Assembly (NCBI RefSeq): GCF_024623065.1
Contig: NZ_JANJZR010000013.1
Span: forward strand, 16,374 to 80,373
DNA length: 64,000 nucleotides
Reading direction: 5' to 3'
Origin: Bacteroides acidifaciens
GTDB lineage: Bacteria > Bacteroidota > Bacteroidia > Bacteroidales > Bacteroidaceae
Part shown: positions 50,855 to 59,345 of the stretch, one piece after another
Layout: every line of letters starts with the position of its first letter
Numbering within the stretch: position 1 is the first letter of the stretch
Translations under genes and position numbers: made by a program
The notes under the pieces: model-generated
What the model saw: only the letters and a program-made list of their open reading frames with translations
Databases searched by the model: none
What the model was told of the DNA's origin: nothing

Positions 50855-51220
50855 ATGGAAAAGTTGACTATACAAGAAGAAGAAGTAATGATCTACATTT
50901 GGGAGTTACAATGCTGTTTCGTAAAAGACATTGTTGCAAAATATACGCAACCGGCACCTCCCTATACCACAGTGGCATCCATCGTGAAGAACCTCGAGCG
51001 AAAAGGATACATCACACCGAAACGTGTGGGTAATACCTACCAATACACTCCCGCCATTCGCGAAAATGAGTATAAACGCCATTTTATGAGCGGCGTAGTT
51101 CGTAACTACTTTGAGAACTCTTACAAAGAAATGGTTTCATTCTTTGCTAAGGACCAAAAGATTTCGACCGATGATCTCAAAGACATCATCGACCTGATTG
51201 AAAAAGGAAAAGAAGATTAA
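50855..51220 (+). CDS. BlaI/MecI/CopY family transcriptional repressor
   Basis: A 121-residue winged-helix repressor. It begins MEKLTIQEEEVMIYIWELQCCFVKDIVAKY and has the family's recognition region TTVASIVKNLERKGYITPKRVGNTYQYTP; the C-terminal helices (about 75-121) serve dimerisation. BlaI proteins bind dyads at their own promoter and are cleaved on signal from a partner M56 sensor protease, encoded 18 bases downstream. The operators at 50805-50838 fit autoregulation. Confidence 0.93.
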   Translation: MEKLTIQEEEVMIYIWELQCCFVKDIVAKYTQPAPPYTTVASIVKNLERKGYITPKRVGNTYQYTPAIRENEYKRHFMSGVVRNYFENSYKEMVSFFAKDQKISTDDLKDIIDLIEKGKED

Positions 51221-51238
51221 TAGAAAATATTCATTACT

Positions 51239-53056
51239 ATGACTCCGGAATTAGCCTATTTTCTAAAGATAAATGTAGCGATAGCCCTATTCTACGCATT
51301 TTATCGGCTGTTTTTCTATAAAGACACCTTCTTCCATTGGCGTCGGATAGCTTTGCTGAGCTTCTTTGCCATCTCCTTGCTTTATCCTTTATTGAATATT
51401 CAAGGATGGATCAAGACTCACGAGCCAATGGTGGCAATGGCAGATCTTTATGCGACAATAATACTTCCAGAGCAAACTGTTACCCCACAACAAGAACCTA
51501 CTATGAATTGGCAAGAATTAACCATACTCTTTATGAAAATCATCTATTGGAGCGGGGTATTATTCCTGGCAACACGTTTCCTTCTACAGTTAGGCAGTAT
51601 CATACGATTGCACATCCAGTGTTCAAAAAGCACTATACAAGGGACACGCGTACATCTTTTAAAGAAAGTAAACGGTCCATTCTCTTTCTTCCGATGGATA
51701 TTCATTTATCCACAGTCGCATACGGAGTCCGAAATCAGCGAAATCATTACCCATGAGGAAACACACGCCCGCCAATATCATTCGGTAGACGTATTAATCA
51801 GTGAACTAATGTGTACATTCTGCTGGTTCAACCCGTTTATCTGGCTGATGAAACGTGAAGTCAGAGGTAATCTCGAATACATGGCAGACCACCGGGTATT
51901 GGAGACGGGACATGACAGTAAATCATACCAGTACCATTTGTTGGGACTGGCACATCACAAGGCTGCAGCAAATTTATCAAATAGTTTCAATGTTTTACCA
52001 CTCAAAAATCGTATTAAAATGATGAATAAACGAAGAACAAAAGAAATAGGGAGAACTAAATATCTGATGTTTCTCCCCTTGGCTGCCCTGTTGATGATTG
52101 TCAGCAACATCGAAATGGTGGCACGTACCACAGAGAAATTCGCCAAGGAAGTAATGGGACAGGCGACGACACAAGTCACTTCGAAACCCGAAATAGCGAC
52201 TATTCCCGAACTTCCTGCAGAAGAAATTCAAAAAATCATTCTCCCGCAGGAGAAAAAGGCACAAGAGACACTGGAGACTCATAGCAAGATTGTACCGGAT
52301 TCCGTCATATTTGAAGTTGTAGAAGAAATGCCGGATTTCCCCGGAGGAATGAAAGCCTTGATGGAATATCTTTCACAAAACATCAAATATCCGGCTGAAG
52401 CACACGCAAAAGGCACACAAGGACGTGTGATTGTATGTTTCGTAGTAAAAAAAGACGGAAGTATAGATAACATAAAAGTAGTTCGGAGTGTAGACCCCTA
52501 TTTAGATAAGGAAGCCATACGTGTAATTACTGCCATGCCAAAATGGAAACCCGGCAAGCAGAGAGGACAAGCAGTAAATGTCAGATTCACAGTTCCCGTT
52601 GCCTTCAGACTAACCGATCCCGAACCCGCTAAAGCAGAAGAAATAAAGCAGTCTGATTTGGAAGAAGTAGTCGTAGTAGGCTATGGCTTAAAAGAGGATT
52701 CAACTCCCGATGCAGTAGGTATTGAAACAGGAGATACGGAACCTACTTTCAAGGTAGTAGAAACAATGCCCAAATTCCCTGGCGGAACAGCCGGGCTGAT
52801 GAAGTATCTTGCCAGAAGCATTAAATATCCGACTATTGCACAAAAGAACAAGGAGCAAGGCAGAGTCATCATAAAGATGGTTGTCGGAAAAGATGGCAGC
52901 TTGTCAGATATAAAAGTACTACGTAGCGTTTCTCCTTCTTTGGATGCAGAAGCCATTCGTGTAGTGGGTAATATGCCAAAATGGGAACCGGGACAGCAAC
53001 GCGGACAAGCAGTTGCCGTAGAATATACCCTTCCTATTGTATTCCGGCTACAGTAA
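51239..53056 (+). CDS. M56 (BlaR1-type) membrane protease with two TonB C-terminal domains
   Basis: A 605-residue membrane protein. Four N-terminal hydrophobic segments surround an M56 zinc-protease domain with HEETH in EIITHEETHARQYHSVD (about 175-185) and FNPFIWLMKREVRGNLEYMAD. After a further helix (YLMFLPLAALLMIVSN, about 275-290) come two homologous TonB C-terminal domains (about 370-460 and 510-605), each opening with F(P)GG and containing RVIV/RVII and MPKWxPG. The linker between them has EEVVVVGYG, a motif best known from SusC-type transporters. It probably senses an envelope signal and cleaves the upstream BlaI repressor. Confidence 0.88.
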   Translation: MTPELAYFLKINVAIALFYAFYRLFFYKDTFFHWRRIALLSFFAISLLYPLLNIQGWIKTHEPMVAMADLYATIILPEQTVTPQQEPTMNWQELTILFMKIIYWSGVLFLATRFLLQLGSIIRLHIQCSKSTIQGTRVHLLKKVNGPFSFFRWIFIYPQSHTESEISEIITHEETHARQYHSVDVLISELMCTFCWFNPFIWLMKREVRGNLEYMADHRVLETGHDSKSYQYHLLGLAHHKAAANLSNSFNVLPLKNRIKMMNKRRTKEIGRTKYLMFLPLAALLMIVSNIEMVARTTEKFAKEVMGQATTQVTSKPEIATIPELPAEEIQKIILPQEKKAQETLETHSKIVPDSVIFEVVEEMPDFPGGMKALMEYLSQNIKYPAEAHAKGTQGRVIVCFVVKKDGSIDNIKVVRSVDPYLDKEAIRVITAMPKWKPGKQRGQAVNVRFTVPVAFRLTDPEPAKAEEIKQSDLEEVVVVGYGLKEDSTPDAVGIETGDTEPTFKVVETMPKFPGGTAGLMKYLARSIKYPTIAQKNKEQGRVIIKMVVGKDGSLSDIKVLRSVSPSLDAEAIRVVGNMPKWEPGQQRGQAVAVEYTLPIVFRLQ

Positions 53057-53063
53057 ATTTATC

Positions 53064-53143
53064 CCCCAGTGCCGTACCCTTTCCTCATCGGTGGGGAAAG
53101 GGGCGTTCCCCGGTGCCGAACACACCCTTCCCCGGTGCCGGAC
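53064..53143. repeat. Three CCCCxGTGCCGxAC repeats downstream of the M56 gene
   Basis: Copies at 53064-53077, 53108-53121 and 53130-53143, the last identical in its core to those at 10305-10341. A GC-rich patch in otherwise AT-rich intergenic DNA; part of it (CCTTTCC with GGAAAGG near 53077 and 53095) can pair. Confidence 0.65.
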
Positions 53144-53213
53144 ATTTCTTTCATCAATACCGGAAAAAAAGCATTTTTTTCTCTTTCCGTAAAGATAGTT
53201 ACAAAAATATCCT

Positions 53214-53221
53214 TATATTTG
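53214..53221 (+). promoter_or_regulatory. -7 box of the TlpA-like gene
   Basis: TATATTTG matches TAnnTTTG, 22 bases before the ATG at 53244. No good -33 element. Confidence 0.45.
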
Positions 53222-53243
53222 TTAGCAACAAAACACTATTCAT

Positions 53244-55139
53244 ATGAAAAGATTCGCATGGATTATCGGTTTGGTACTCTGCACAGTATGCACTGTACAA
53301 GCCAAAGACAGAGTTATCGAACGTCCTCCTCTTCTCGCCTGGAGTTCCAACAGTATCGAAGTTGACAAAATTGTCATGAGTGACACAGTGACCACTGTAT
53401 ATGTGAAAGCTTACTATCGACCCAAATACTGGATAAAAATAGCAACCGGGAGTTTCCTGAAAGACAATAATGGAACGCTTTACCCTATCCGAAAGGGAGT
53501 TGGAATTACACTCGACAAGGAATTCTGGATGCCGGAATCAGGAGAAGCGGAGTTTCAGCTCCTATTTCCGCCAATACCGGAAAATGTGACCAGCCTGGAT
53601 TTCTCCGAAGGAGATTTTGACGGAGCATACAAGATATGGGGAATACAACTCAATGAGAAAAATTTCCGCAAAACTCCACTACCCAAAGATGCGATAATCC
53701 ACAAAATCAACAAGAAAGCTCAATTGCCGACACCGGAACTCACATATGCCAAAGCCACATTAAAAGGAAGAGTGCTCGACTTTAAGGCAGATATGCCGGC
53801 ATCAGGCAAATTGCATCTGAATGACCCGGTCAGATGGTTGAACTTCGCAGAAGAAGTGAACATCAATGAAGATGGAACTTTTCAAGTTCAAACAGATGTG
53901 ATTACGATAACTCCGGCTACACTTGTTTTCCCGTTTGCCCAAATTCCATGTCTCCTGGCTCCCGGTAAAGAAATTTCGATTATCATCAATACAGCCGAAT
54001 GTACACGCCAACAATCACACTTGCAAAAAGACAGCAAACCGTATGGGAAAAAGGCTTATTACAGTGGTTATCTGGCTGAATTGCAACAAGAACTGATGGA
54101 CAATTCCATCCAAACCAATTTGGTTAGCAACCCGCGAGAAACTGTGAACGAGGTAATCGGAAAAGACATTGACGGAGTAAAAAACTATTTTGTAGAGAAA
54201 CGACGTGACATTCATAAACAAATAGAAGAAGCCCCCCTCAGCCTTGCTGCAAAAGAAGTTCTAAAAGCCAATACGGATATAACCACAGGCATCGGAATTT
54301 TTATGGCCAAGGATATACTGATGCGTGCACATGTCGCCAGCCAGAAGCTAAACAAGGAGCAGACAAAAGAATACTACATGAATACCAAAATAGAATTTCC
54401 GGATAATTATTTCGATGTATTCAAAGAACTTGTTCTTAACTCACCGGCAGATTTATACGCACCGGAATATGCATACGGGATAGGTGTGTTCGCTTCCAGA
54501 AAAGATCTTTTAGAGCAACATCTAGGTACTAATCAGGGAATTCTATTTCAGATGGCGGAAGCATGCAGGTACTACCGCTCCATTGAAGATTTCACACCGC
54601 TAACCACCGAACAAACAGCGGCACTTGAAGCATTGCCCTCACCTGCCTACAAAGAGATGCTGACAGATTTTAACAGGAAATTGCTCAAGAAGATAGAACT
54701 GAACAAACAGAAAACCGGATACCAAATCAATGAAGTAGGTGAAGTAAGCAACGAGGAGCTATTTTCCACCATTATTTCCAAATTCAAAGGACATGTATTG
54801 TTAGTGGACTTTTGGGCAACTTGGTGTGGTCCCTGCAGAATGGCTAACAAAGCTATGATTCCGATGAAAGAAGAATTGAAAGATAAAGATATTCTTTATT
54901 TATACGTAGCAGGAGAAAATTCGCCTAAAGGAACTTGGGAGAATATGATACCCGATATCCACGGAGAACATTTCCGTGTGACCAACGATCAATGGAAATA
55001 TTTAATGGACAAATTCAATATCCAAGGAGTACCGACTTATTTCGTAATAGATGCCGAAGGGAATACAACCTTCAAACAAACAGGATTCCCAGGCACAGAT
55101 ACAATGAAAAAGAAATTGATGGAAGCGTTGAAGAAATAA
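53244..55139 (+). CDS. TlpA-like thioredoxin domain protein
   Basis: A 631-residue exported protein. The signal peptide is MKRFAWIIGLVLCTVCTVQA. A beta-rich N-terminal region (about 20-240) and a helical middle region (about 250-480) of unknown fold precede a C-terminal thioredoxin domain (about 490-631) with LLVDFWATWCGPCRMANKAM, whose CGPC active site is intact, and the cis-proline region in QGVPTYFVID. Such long Bacteroides TlpA-like proteins are probably periplasmic or surface thiol-disulfide oxidoreductases. It follows the blaI-M56 genes but has its own -7 box. Confidence 0.85.
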   Translation: MKRFAWIIGLVLCTVCTVQAKDRVIERPPLLAWSSNSIEVDKIVMSDTVTTVYVKAYYRPKYWIKIATGSFLKDNNGTLYPIRKGVGITLDKEFWMPESGEAEFQLLFPPIPENVTSLDFSEGDFDGAYKIWGIQLNEKNFRKTPLPKDAIIHKINKKAQLPTPELTYAKATLKGRVLDFKADMPASGKLHLNDPVRWLNFAEEVNINEDGTFQVQTDVITITPATLVFPFAQIPCLLAPGKEISIIINTAECTRQQSHLQKDSKPYGKKAYYSGYLAELQQELMDNSIQTNLVSNPRETVNEVIGKDIDGVKNYFVEKRRDIHKQIEEAPLSLAAKEVLKANTDITTGIGIFMAKDILMRAHVASQKLNKEQTKEYYMNTKIEFPDNYFDVFKELVLNSPADLYAPEYAYGIGVFASRKDLLEQHLGTNQGILFQMAEACRYYRSIEDFTPLTTEQTAALEALPSPAYKEMLTDFNRKLLKKIELNKQKTGYQINEVGEVSNEELFSTIISKFKGHVLLVDFWATWCGPCRMANKAMIPMKEELKDKDILYLYVAGENSPKGTWENMIPDIHGEHFRVTNDQWKYLMDKFNIQGVPTYFVIDAEGNTTFKQTGFPGTDTMKKKLMEALKK

Positions 55140-55190
55140 TATATTTATATAAGACGTCAAAACAATTCAATCATCATCTTTATATTATTT

Positions 55191-55259
55191 AGGCACGGCT
55201 AACATGGATTTCACGTTTTTTAGTTAATTGGAACTGTAAAATCCGTGTTAGCCGTGCCT
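55191..55259. terminator. Long AGGCACGG hairpin between convergent genes
   Basis: Arms 55191-55211 and 55239-55259 are 21 bases long with one mismatch (AGGCACGGCTAACA end pairing with TGTTAGCCGTGCCT). Located between the convergent TlpA-like and mrp genes and flanked by T- and A-rich DNA, so it may stop transcription in both directions. It shares its AGGCACGG tip with the hairpin at 11432-11458. Confidence 0.75.
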
Positions 55260-55283
55260 AATTTTAATGACGCCAGACTTAAC

Positions 55284-56384
55284 CTATTTATGCATTTCCA
55301 CAATCTGAGTCGGAGCCATCTCAACATTACGGCGATCTACCTGGCGGACAACACTCGCAGCCAATGATAAGAAAGCACGTCCAGTAACAGAATCCTCGTC
55401 CAATGCAACAGGCGTACCATTATCCCCTCCCTCACAAATACTCTGCACAATAGGAATCTGCCCCAACAAAGGAACATTCATCTCTTCAGCCAGCTTCTTG
55501 GCTCCTTCTTTACCGAAGAGATAGTATTTGTTTTCGGGAAGTTCGGCAGGAGTAAACCATGCCATATTCTCAACCAGACCAAGAATAGGTACATTCACCT
55601 TATCATTGGTAAACATATTGATTCCCTTACGGGCATCTGCCAAAGCCACTGCCTGCGGAGTGCTGACAACAATCGCCCCCGTCATGGCCAGTGTTTGAAC
55701 AACTGTCAAATGAATATCACTGGTTCCGGGAGGAAGATCTATCAGAAAATAATCCAACTCTCCCCAAGCTGCATCAGCAATCAACTGTTTCAACGCATTA
55801 CTAGCCATTCCACCACGCCACAAAGTTGCCTGATCCGGATCGACAAAGAAACCGATAGATAATAATTTCACCCCATATTTTTCTACCGGAATAATCATGT
55901 CACGACCGTCGATACGTTCAGCATAAGGGCGTGCATCTTCCACCTGAAACATCTTCGGCATAGAAGGACCAAAAATATCAGCATCAAGCAAACCTACTTT
56001 ATAACCTAATTTAGCCAAAGCGACAGCCAGATTCGCGGACACCGTAGACTTGCCTACTCCACCTTTACCGGAAGATATGCCGACTATATTCTTCACCTGC
56101 GGAAGGAGCTTGCCAACTTCCGGGCGGGCAGCTTGTTTACTTTCCACTGTAATCGTTACCTGCACATCAGGAGAGACATATGCATGGATAGCTGTTTCCG
56201 CAGCCTTCAACATTGATTTCATAAACGGATCAGTCGGTTTCTCAAAGATCAATGAGAAGCTGACAGTCATGCCATCAATACGGAGATTATCGGCAACCAT
56301 CTCCGCTTCCACCAGATTCTTTCCCGTACCGGGATAACGCACCGTTGCCAATGCATCTAATATCAATTTAGGATAGAGAGTCAT
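55284..56384 (-). CDS. Mrp/NBP35 family ATP-binding protein
   Basis: A 366-residue Mrp-type P-loop ATPase, a carrier or scaffold of iron-sulfur clusters. An N-terminal MIP18/DUF59-like domain (about 1-85) is followed by the ATPase domain with the deviant Walker A SSGKGGVGKSTVSAN (about 104-118), DADIFGPSMPKMF and LIDLPPGTSDIHL. The CxxC cluster motif of E. coli Mrp, between the Walker region and the LLGQIPI block, is absent: the segment reads WFTPAELPENKYYLFGKEGA. It is preceded by trmB on the same strand. Confidence 0.9.
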   Translation of the reverse strand: MTLYPKLILDALATVRYPGTGKNLVEAEMVADNLRIDGMTVSFSLIFEKPTDPFMKSMLKAAETAIHAYVSPDVQVTITVESKQAARPEVGKLLPQVKNIVGISSGKGGVGKSTVSANLAVALAKLGYKVGLLDADIFGPSMPKMFQVEDARPYAERIDGRDMIIPVEKYGVKLLSIGFFVDPDQATLWRGGMASNALKQLIADAAWGELDYFLIDLPPGTSDIHLTVVQTLAMTGAIVVSTPQAVALADARKGINMFTNDKVNVPILGLVENMAWFTPAELPENKYYLFGKEGAKKLAEEMNVPLLGQIPIVQSICEGGDNGTPVALDEDSVTGRAFLSLAASVVRQVDRRNVEMAPTQIVEMHK

Positions 56385-56477
56385 TTTATTTACTATTTGA
56401 CGATTTACTATTTACAATTTAAAATCACCATTCGATGAAGCGTCAGTTCACTTTTAGGGCGATGTTTCTGCACAAAA

Positions 56478-57236
56478 CTATTTACTTGTACTTAATCCGC
56501 TACGTTTGCTACGATTGTAGCTACGATAAGAATCGAGTTCTATTTCTACATCCGGTTCTTGCAGTAGACCTTCCTGCGGAAGACGGAATTTGATATACTT
56601 AATCGCTAAACCACGATCGAGCCATTGTTGTTCATAATAAGTCTTGATACCGAGAATATCATCTACCAAATCGGAATGATATAAATCTTCGGTCATAAAC
56701 TCAACGGGAAGACGGTTTGCCTCAATCATGTATTTTGTATAGGTAAACATGAAGTTGCTGTCCGTTTTCAGGTGGATAATACCGTTCGGTTGCAGAAACT
56801 TGCGGTATCTTTCCATGAAATAAGTGGAAGTCAGTCGTTTGGTCGCTTTCTTCATCTGTGGGTCGGAGAAAGTCAGCCATATCTCGCTAACTTCGCCTTC
56901 CGCAAAAAAACGTTCGATGATTTCGATATTCGTGCGCAGAAAAGCTACATTCTTCATTCCTGCCTGCAATGATTCCGTTGCCCCCGTCCACATGCGGGCA
57001 CCTTTAATATCTACTGCTATAAAGTTCTTTTCGGGAAACATCTTACCAAGTCCGACGGTATATTCACCACGTCCACAGCCCAGTTCAAGCACTATCGGAT
57101 GGTCATTTTTAAAGAACTCCTTGTGCCATTTCCCTTTCATGTCAAAAGGCACGTTATCTACTGCCGAATAAGGATATTCGAACACATGAGGATAACTCGC
57201 CATATCGGCAAACTTTTCTAATTTATTCTTTCCCAT
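56478..57236 (-). CDS. trmB: tRNA (guanine-N7)-methyltransferase
   Basis: A 252-residue TrmB, which methylates G46 of tRNA using S-adenosylmethionine. The SAM site is [23 protein letters not shown] followed by [10 protein letters not shown]; the [16 protein letters not shown] motif carries the conserved DP and basic residues. The ATG at 57236 was chosen because it comes just after the promoter at 57256-57286; the long upstream frame (to 57374) runs back through that promoter and a terminator and is not conserved. Confidence 0.93.
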   Translation of the reverse strand: MGKNKLEKFADMASYPHVFEYPYSAVDNVPFDMKGKWHKEFFKNDHPIVLELGCGRGEYTVGLGKMFPEKNFIAVDIKGARMWTGATESLQAGMKNVAFLRTNIEIIERFFAEGEVSEIWLTFSDPQMKKATKRLTSTYFMERYRKFLQPNGIIHLKTDSNFMFTYTKYMIEANRLPVEFMTEDLYHSDLVDDILGIKTYYEQQWLDRGLAIKYIKFRLPQEGLLQEPDVEIELDSYRSYNRSKRSGLSTSK

Positions 57237-57255
57237 ATCAATCCTGATTAGGTCG

Positions 57256-57286
57256 CAAAGGTACTGATTTTGACGTAACCCACAAA
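57256..57286 (-). promoter_or_regulatory. trmB promoter overlapping a terminator tail
   Basis: On the minus strand TTTG (57283-57286) and TACCTTTG (57256-57263) are 19 bases apart, a full match to the Bacteroides promoter pattern. The -33 element is in the T run of the terminator of the gene upstream. Confidence 0.75.
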
Positions 57287-57320
57287 AAGAAATGGAGCAC
57301 AGATTTCTCCATGCTCCATT
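57283..57320 (-). terminator. Terminator after the DUF975 gene
   Basis: AATGGAGCA (57291-57299) pairs perfectly with TGCTCCATT (57312-57320); on the minus strand the hairpin is followed by TCTTTTTGTG. It lies 29 bases after the DUF975 stop. Confidence 0.8.
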
Positions 57321-57348
57321 CTTACATATAGCTGAATTTATTTGTCGA

Positions 57349-57966
57349 TTACATTTCAACCTTTGCTTCAACATTTCCTCCCTGTTGTGCTTTCAGATCT
57401 TCATAGAAAGCAGCACGCGCTGATTGCATGTAAGGTATTAAGAAAAAGAAGCCGATACCGAGAGTGATGCAACAAAGAATTGCCCAACCGATAAAGCTCA
57501 AATCAAGCATAAACAGTTTCATTCTGTTGTTTTCCATCATAGCCATACTCTTCTCGATAGCTGCGTTGTTTTTCATTTCCGGCTCTTCCTTCAAGATATA
57601 GTCCGTCATTGCATAAGAATAATACTTGATGATACCAGGAACAACCAACAACAAAGCCCACAATGCTGTGTAAAGTTGCTGGAGAAACTTAGTTACAAAG
57701 ATACGGCTGTAATCCTGGAAGCCTTCAAACAGTATTCCAAAATCGATGTCCTTTTCTCTGTTTTTGAACACGCTAAACATCACAATGGCCAAACCGTATG
57801 CAAGCGGCAGGCCAACAAACAAAGAACACAATCCACCGATAAAAGGAATAGCGGAAAGTCCACCAGCAATAACTGAATAAATAAGCGCAGCAACAGCTGC
57901 CATAGGCCACTTACCTTGAAGTGCCTGACGTGCCTCAGCACGTAGTTCTGAATTTTGTTTTAACAT
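57349..57966 (-). CDS. DUF975 family integral membrane protein
   Basis: A 205-residue polytopic membrane protein. Hydrophobic segments lie at about 22-45 ([24 protein letters not shown]), 48-65 ([19 protein letters not shown]), 95-120 ([22 protein letters not shown]) and 155-180 ([23 protein letters not shown]). The layout matches the DUF975 group of bacterial membrane proteins, whose function is unknown. The N-terminus [18 protein letters not shown] is characteristic. It stands between ilvE and trmB with its own terminator. Confidence 0.8.
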   Translation of the reverse strand: MLKQNSELRAEARQALQGKWPMAAVAALIYSVIAGGLSAIPFIGGLCSLFVGLPLAYGLAIVMFSVFKNREKDIDFGILFEGFQDYSRIFVTKFLQQLYTALWALLLVVPGIIKYYSYAMTDYILKEEPEMKNNAAIEKSMAMMENNRMKLFMLDLSFIGWAILCCITLGIGFFFLIPYMQSARAAFYEDLKAQQGGNVEAKVEM

Positions 57967-58015
57967 AGTGAATAATATTAATTTATTAATAAATGTGTTA
58001 TTTCATTATATACGG

Positions 58016-59047
58016 TTATTCCACAATCGTCACCCAGCCATGTGTATCCGGTTCGTCACCATACTGGATTCCACGCAGTTTATTGTACAATTTCGTACAG
58101 ATAGGTCCCGGCTTACCGTCTTTAGAGATAACGTATGATTTTCCGTTTTCCAAATCATCAATACGCTGAATCGGGCTGATTACTGCGGCAGTACCACAAG
58201 CACCTGCTTCTTCAAATGTTTCCAATTCTTCTTCCGGTATCGGACGGCGTTCCACCTTGATACCCATATCTTCTGCCAACTGCATCAAACTCTTATTGGT
58301 AATAGAAGGCAGGATAGAAGTCGATTTTGGAGTGATATAAGTATTATCTTTAATACCGAAGAAGTTGGCAGCACCACATTCATCGATATATTTCTTTTCT
58401 TTCGCATCAAGATAGAACTCGCAGGAATAACCCAGATCGTGTGCTTTCCTGTTGGCACGGAGACTGGCTGCATAGTTACCACCCACTTTATAAATACCTG
58501 TTCCATGAGGAGCGGCACGGTCGAACTCACGAATAATGACATACGGATTGGTAGAAAAACCACCCTTGAAGTACGGGCCTACCGGAGTCACGAATACCAC
58601 AAACATATATTCATCTGCCGGATGCACGCCTACCTGTGCGCTTGTACCGATGAGTAAAGGACGAATGTAAAGAGAAGCCCCCGTCTCATAAGGCGGAATG
58701 AAACGTTCGTTCAATTTCACAACTTTCAGGATGGCTTCCTTGAAACGTTCGGTAGGAAGTTCAGCCATCAGGATTCCCTGACAAGTAGATTGCAGGCGGG
58801 CCGCATTTTCCTCCAAACGGAAGATACGCACTTTACCATCCTTTCCACGGAATGCTTTCAGCCCTTCAAAGGCTTCCTGACCATAGTGCAAACACGTAGC
58901 CGCCATATGCAGGTTCAGATGTTCGTCACTGCTAACTTCCAGTTCTCCCCACGCTCCGTTGCGGAAATTGATTCGCACATTGTAATCTGTCTTCATATAT
59001 CCGAATGCCAGATTCGCCCAATCTATTTCTTTCATATTGTAATGCAT
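58016..59047 (-). CDS. ilvE: Branched-chain amino acid aminotransferase
   Basis: A 343-residue fold-type IV PLP aminotransferase, completing Leu, Ile and Val synthesis or starting their breakdown. The PLP lysine is in GIYKVGGNYAASLRANRKA, and the C-terminal AGTAA-type phosphate loop reads EEAGACGTAAVISPI. SLYIRPLLIG and YLDAKEKKYIDECGAANFFGI are family blocks. Start 59047 is taken; an in-frame ATG at 59035 would remove four residues and is nearly as good. A -7 box at 59077-59084 lies just upstream. Confidence 0.95.
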   Translation of the reverse strand: MHYNMKEIDWANLAFGYMKTDYNVRINFRNGAWGELEVSSDEHLNLHMAATCLHYGQEAFEGLKAFRGKDGKVRIFRLEENAARLQSTCQGILMAELPTERFKEAILKVVKLNERFIPPYETGASLYIRPLLIGTSAQVGVHPADEYMFVVFVTPVGPYFKGGFSTNPYVIIREFDRAAPHGTGIYKVGGNYAASLRANRKAHDLGYSCEFYLDAKEKKYIDECGAANFFGIKDNTYITPKSTSILPSITNKSLMQLAEDMGIKVERRPIPEEELETFEEAGACGTAAVISPIQRIDDLENGKSYVISKDGKPGPICTKLYNKLRGIQYGDEPDTHGWVTIVE

Positions 59048-59076
59048 TAGTTTATTTTTTCTTAAGTTTTGATTCG

Positions 59077-59084
59077 CAAAAATA
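59077..59084 (-). promoter_or_regulatory. -7 box of ilvE
   Basis: On the minus strand TATTTTTG matches TAnnTTTG, in the short gap after xseB. No clear -33 element; read-through from the xse operon is possible. Confidence 0.45.
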
Positions 59085-59088
59085 ACTT

Positions 59089-59298
59089 TTATTCTTCAGA
59101 TTGCCGCCTTTCTTTCAATAATTTTTCGACTTCTTGGTCAGCTTTCGTTAGTTTTTGGGTACAAAAAGCAATTATTTCATTAGCCTCCTTGATTTTCTCA
59201 CTCAGAACGTCGATATCCAATTCATTATTGTCTATCTGACGGACAATCTTCTCGAGACGTTCCATCGCCTGAAGATATGTTTCCTTTTTTGCTGCCAC
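59089..59298 (-). CDS. xseB: Exodeoxyribonuclease VII small subunit
   Basis: A 69-residue XseB, the small helical subunit of exonuclease VII. YLQAMERLEKIVRQIDNNELDIDVLSEKIKEANEII is the family signature of a helical hairpin. It follows xseA by 47 bases on the same strand, and both are needed for activity. Confidence 0.93.
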   Translation of the reverse strand: MAAKKETYLQAMERLEKIVRQIDNNELDIDVLSEKIKEANEIIAFCTQKLTKADQEVEKLLKERRQSEE

Positions 59299-59345
59299 GA
59301 TAATTGATTATTAATGGTTTATGATAAATGTTTCTTTGATAACTT

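Noticed and set aside
56478-57374. Longer trmB start at 57374
   Set aside because: The extension runs through a terminator and a well-formed promoter and lacks conserved residues; ATG 57236 is preferred.
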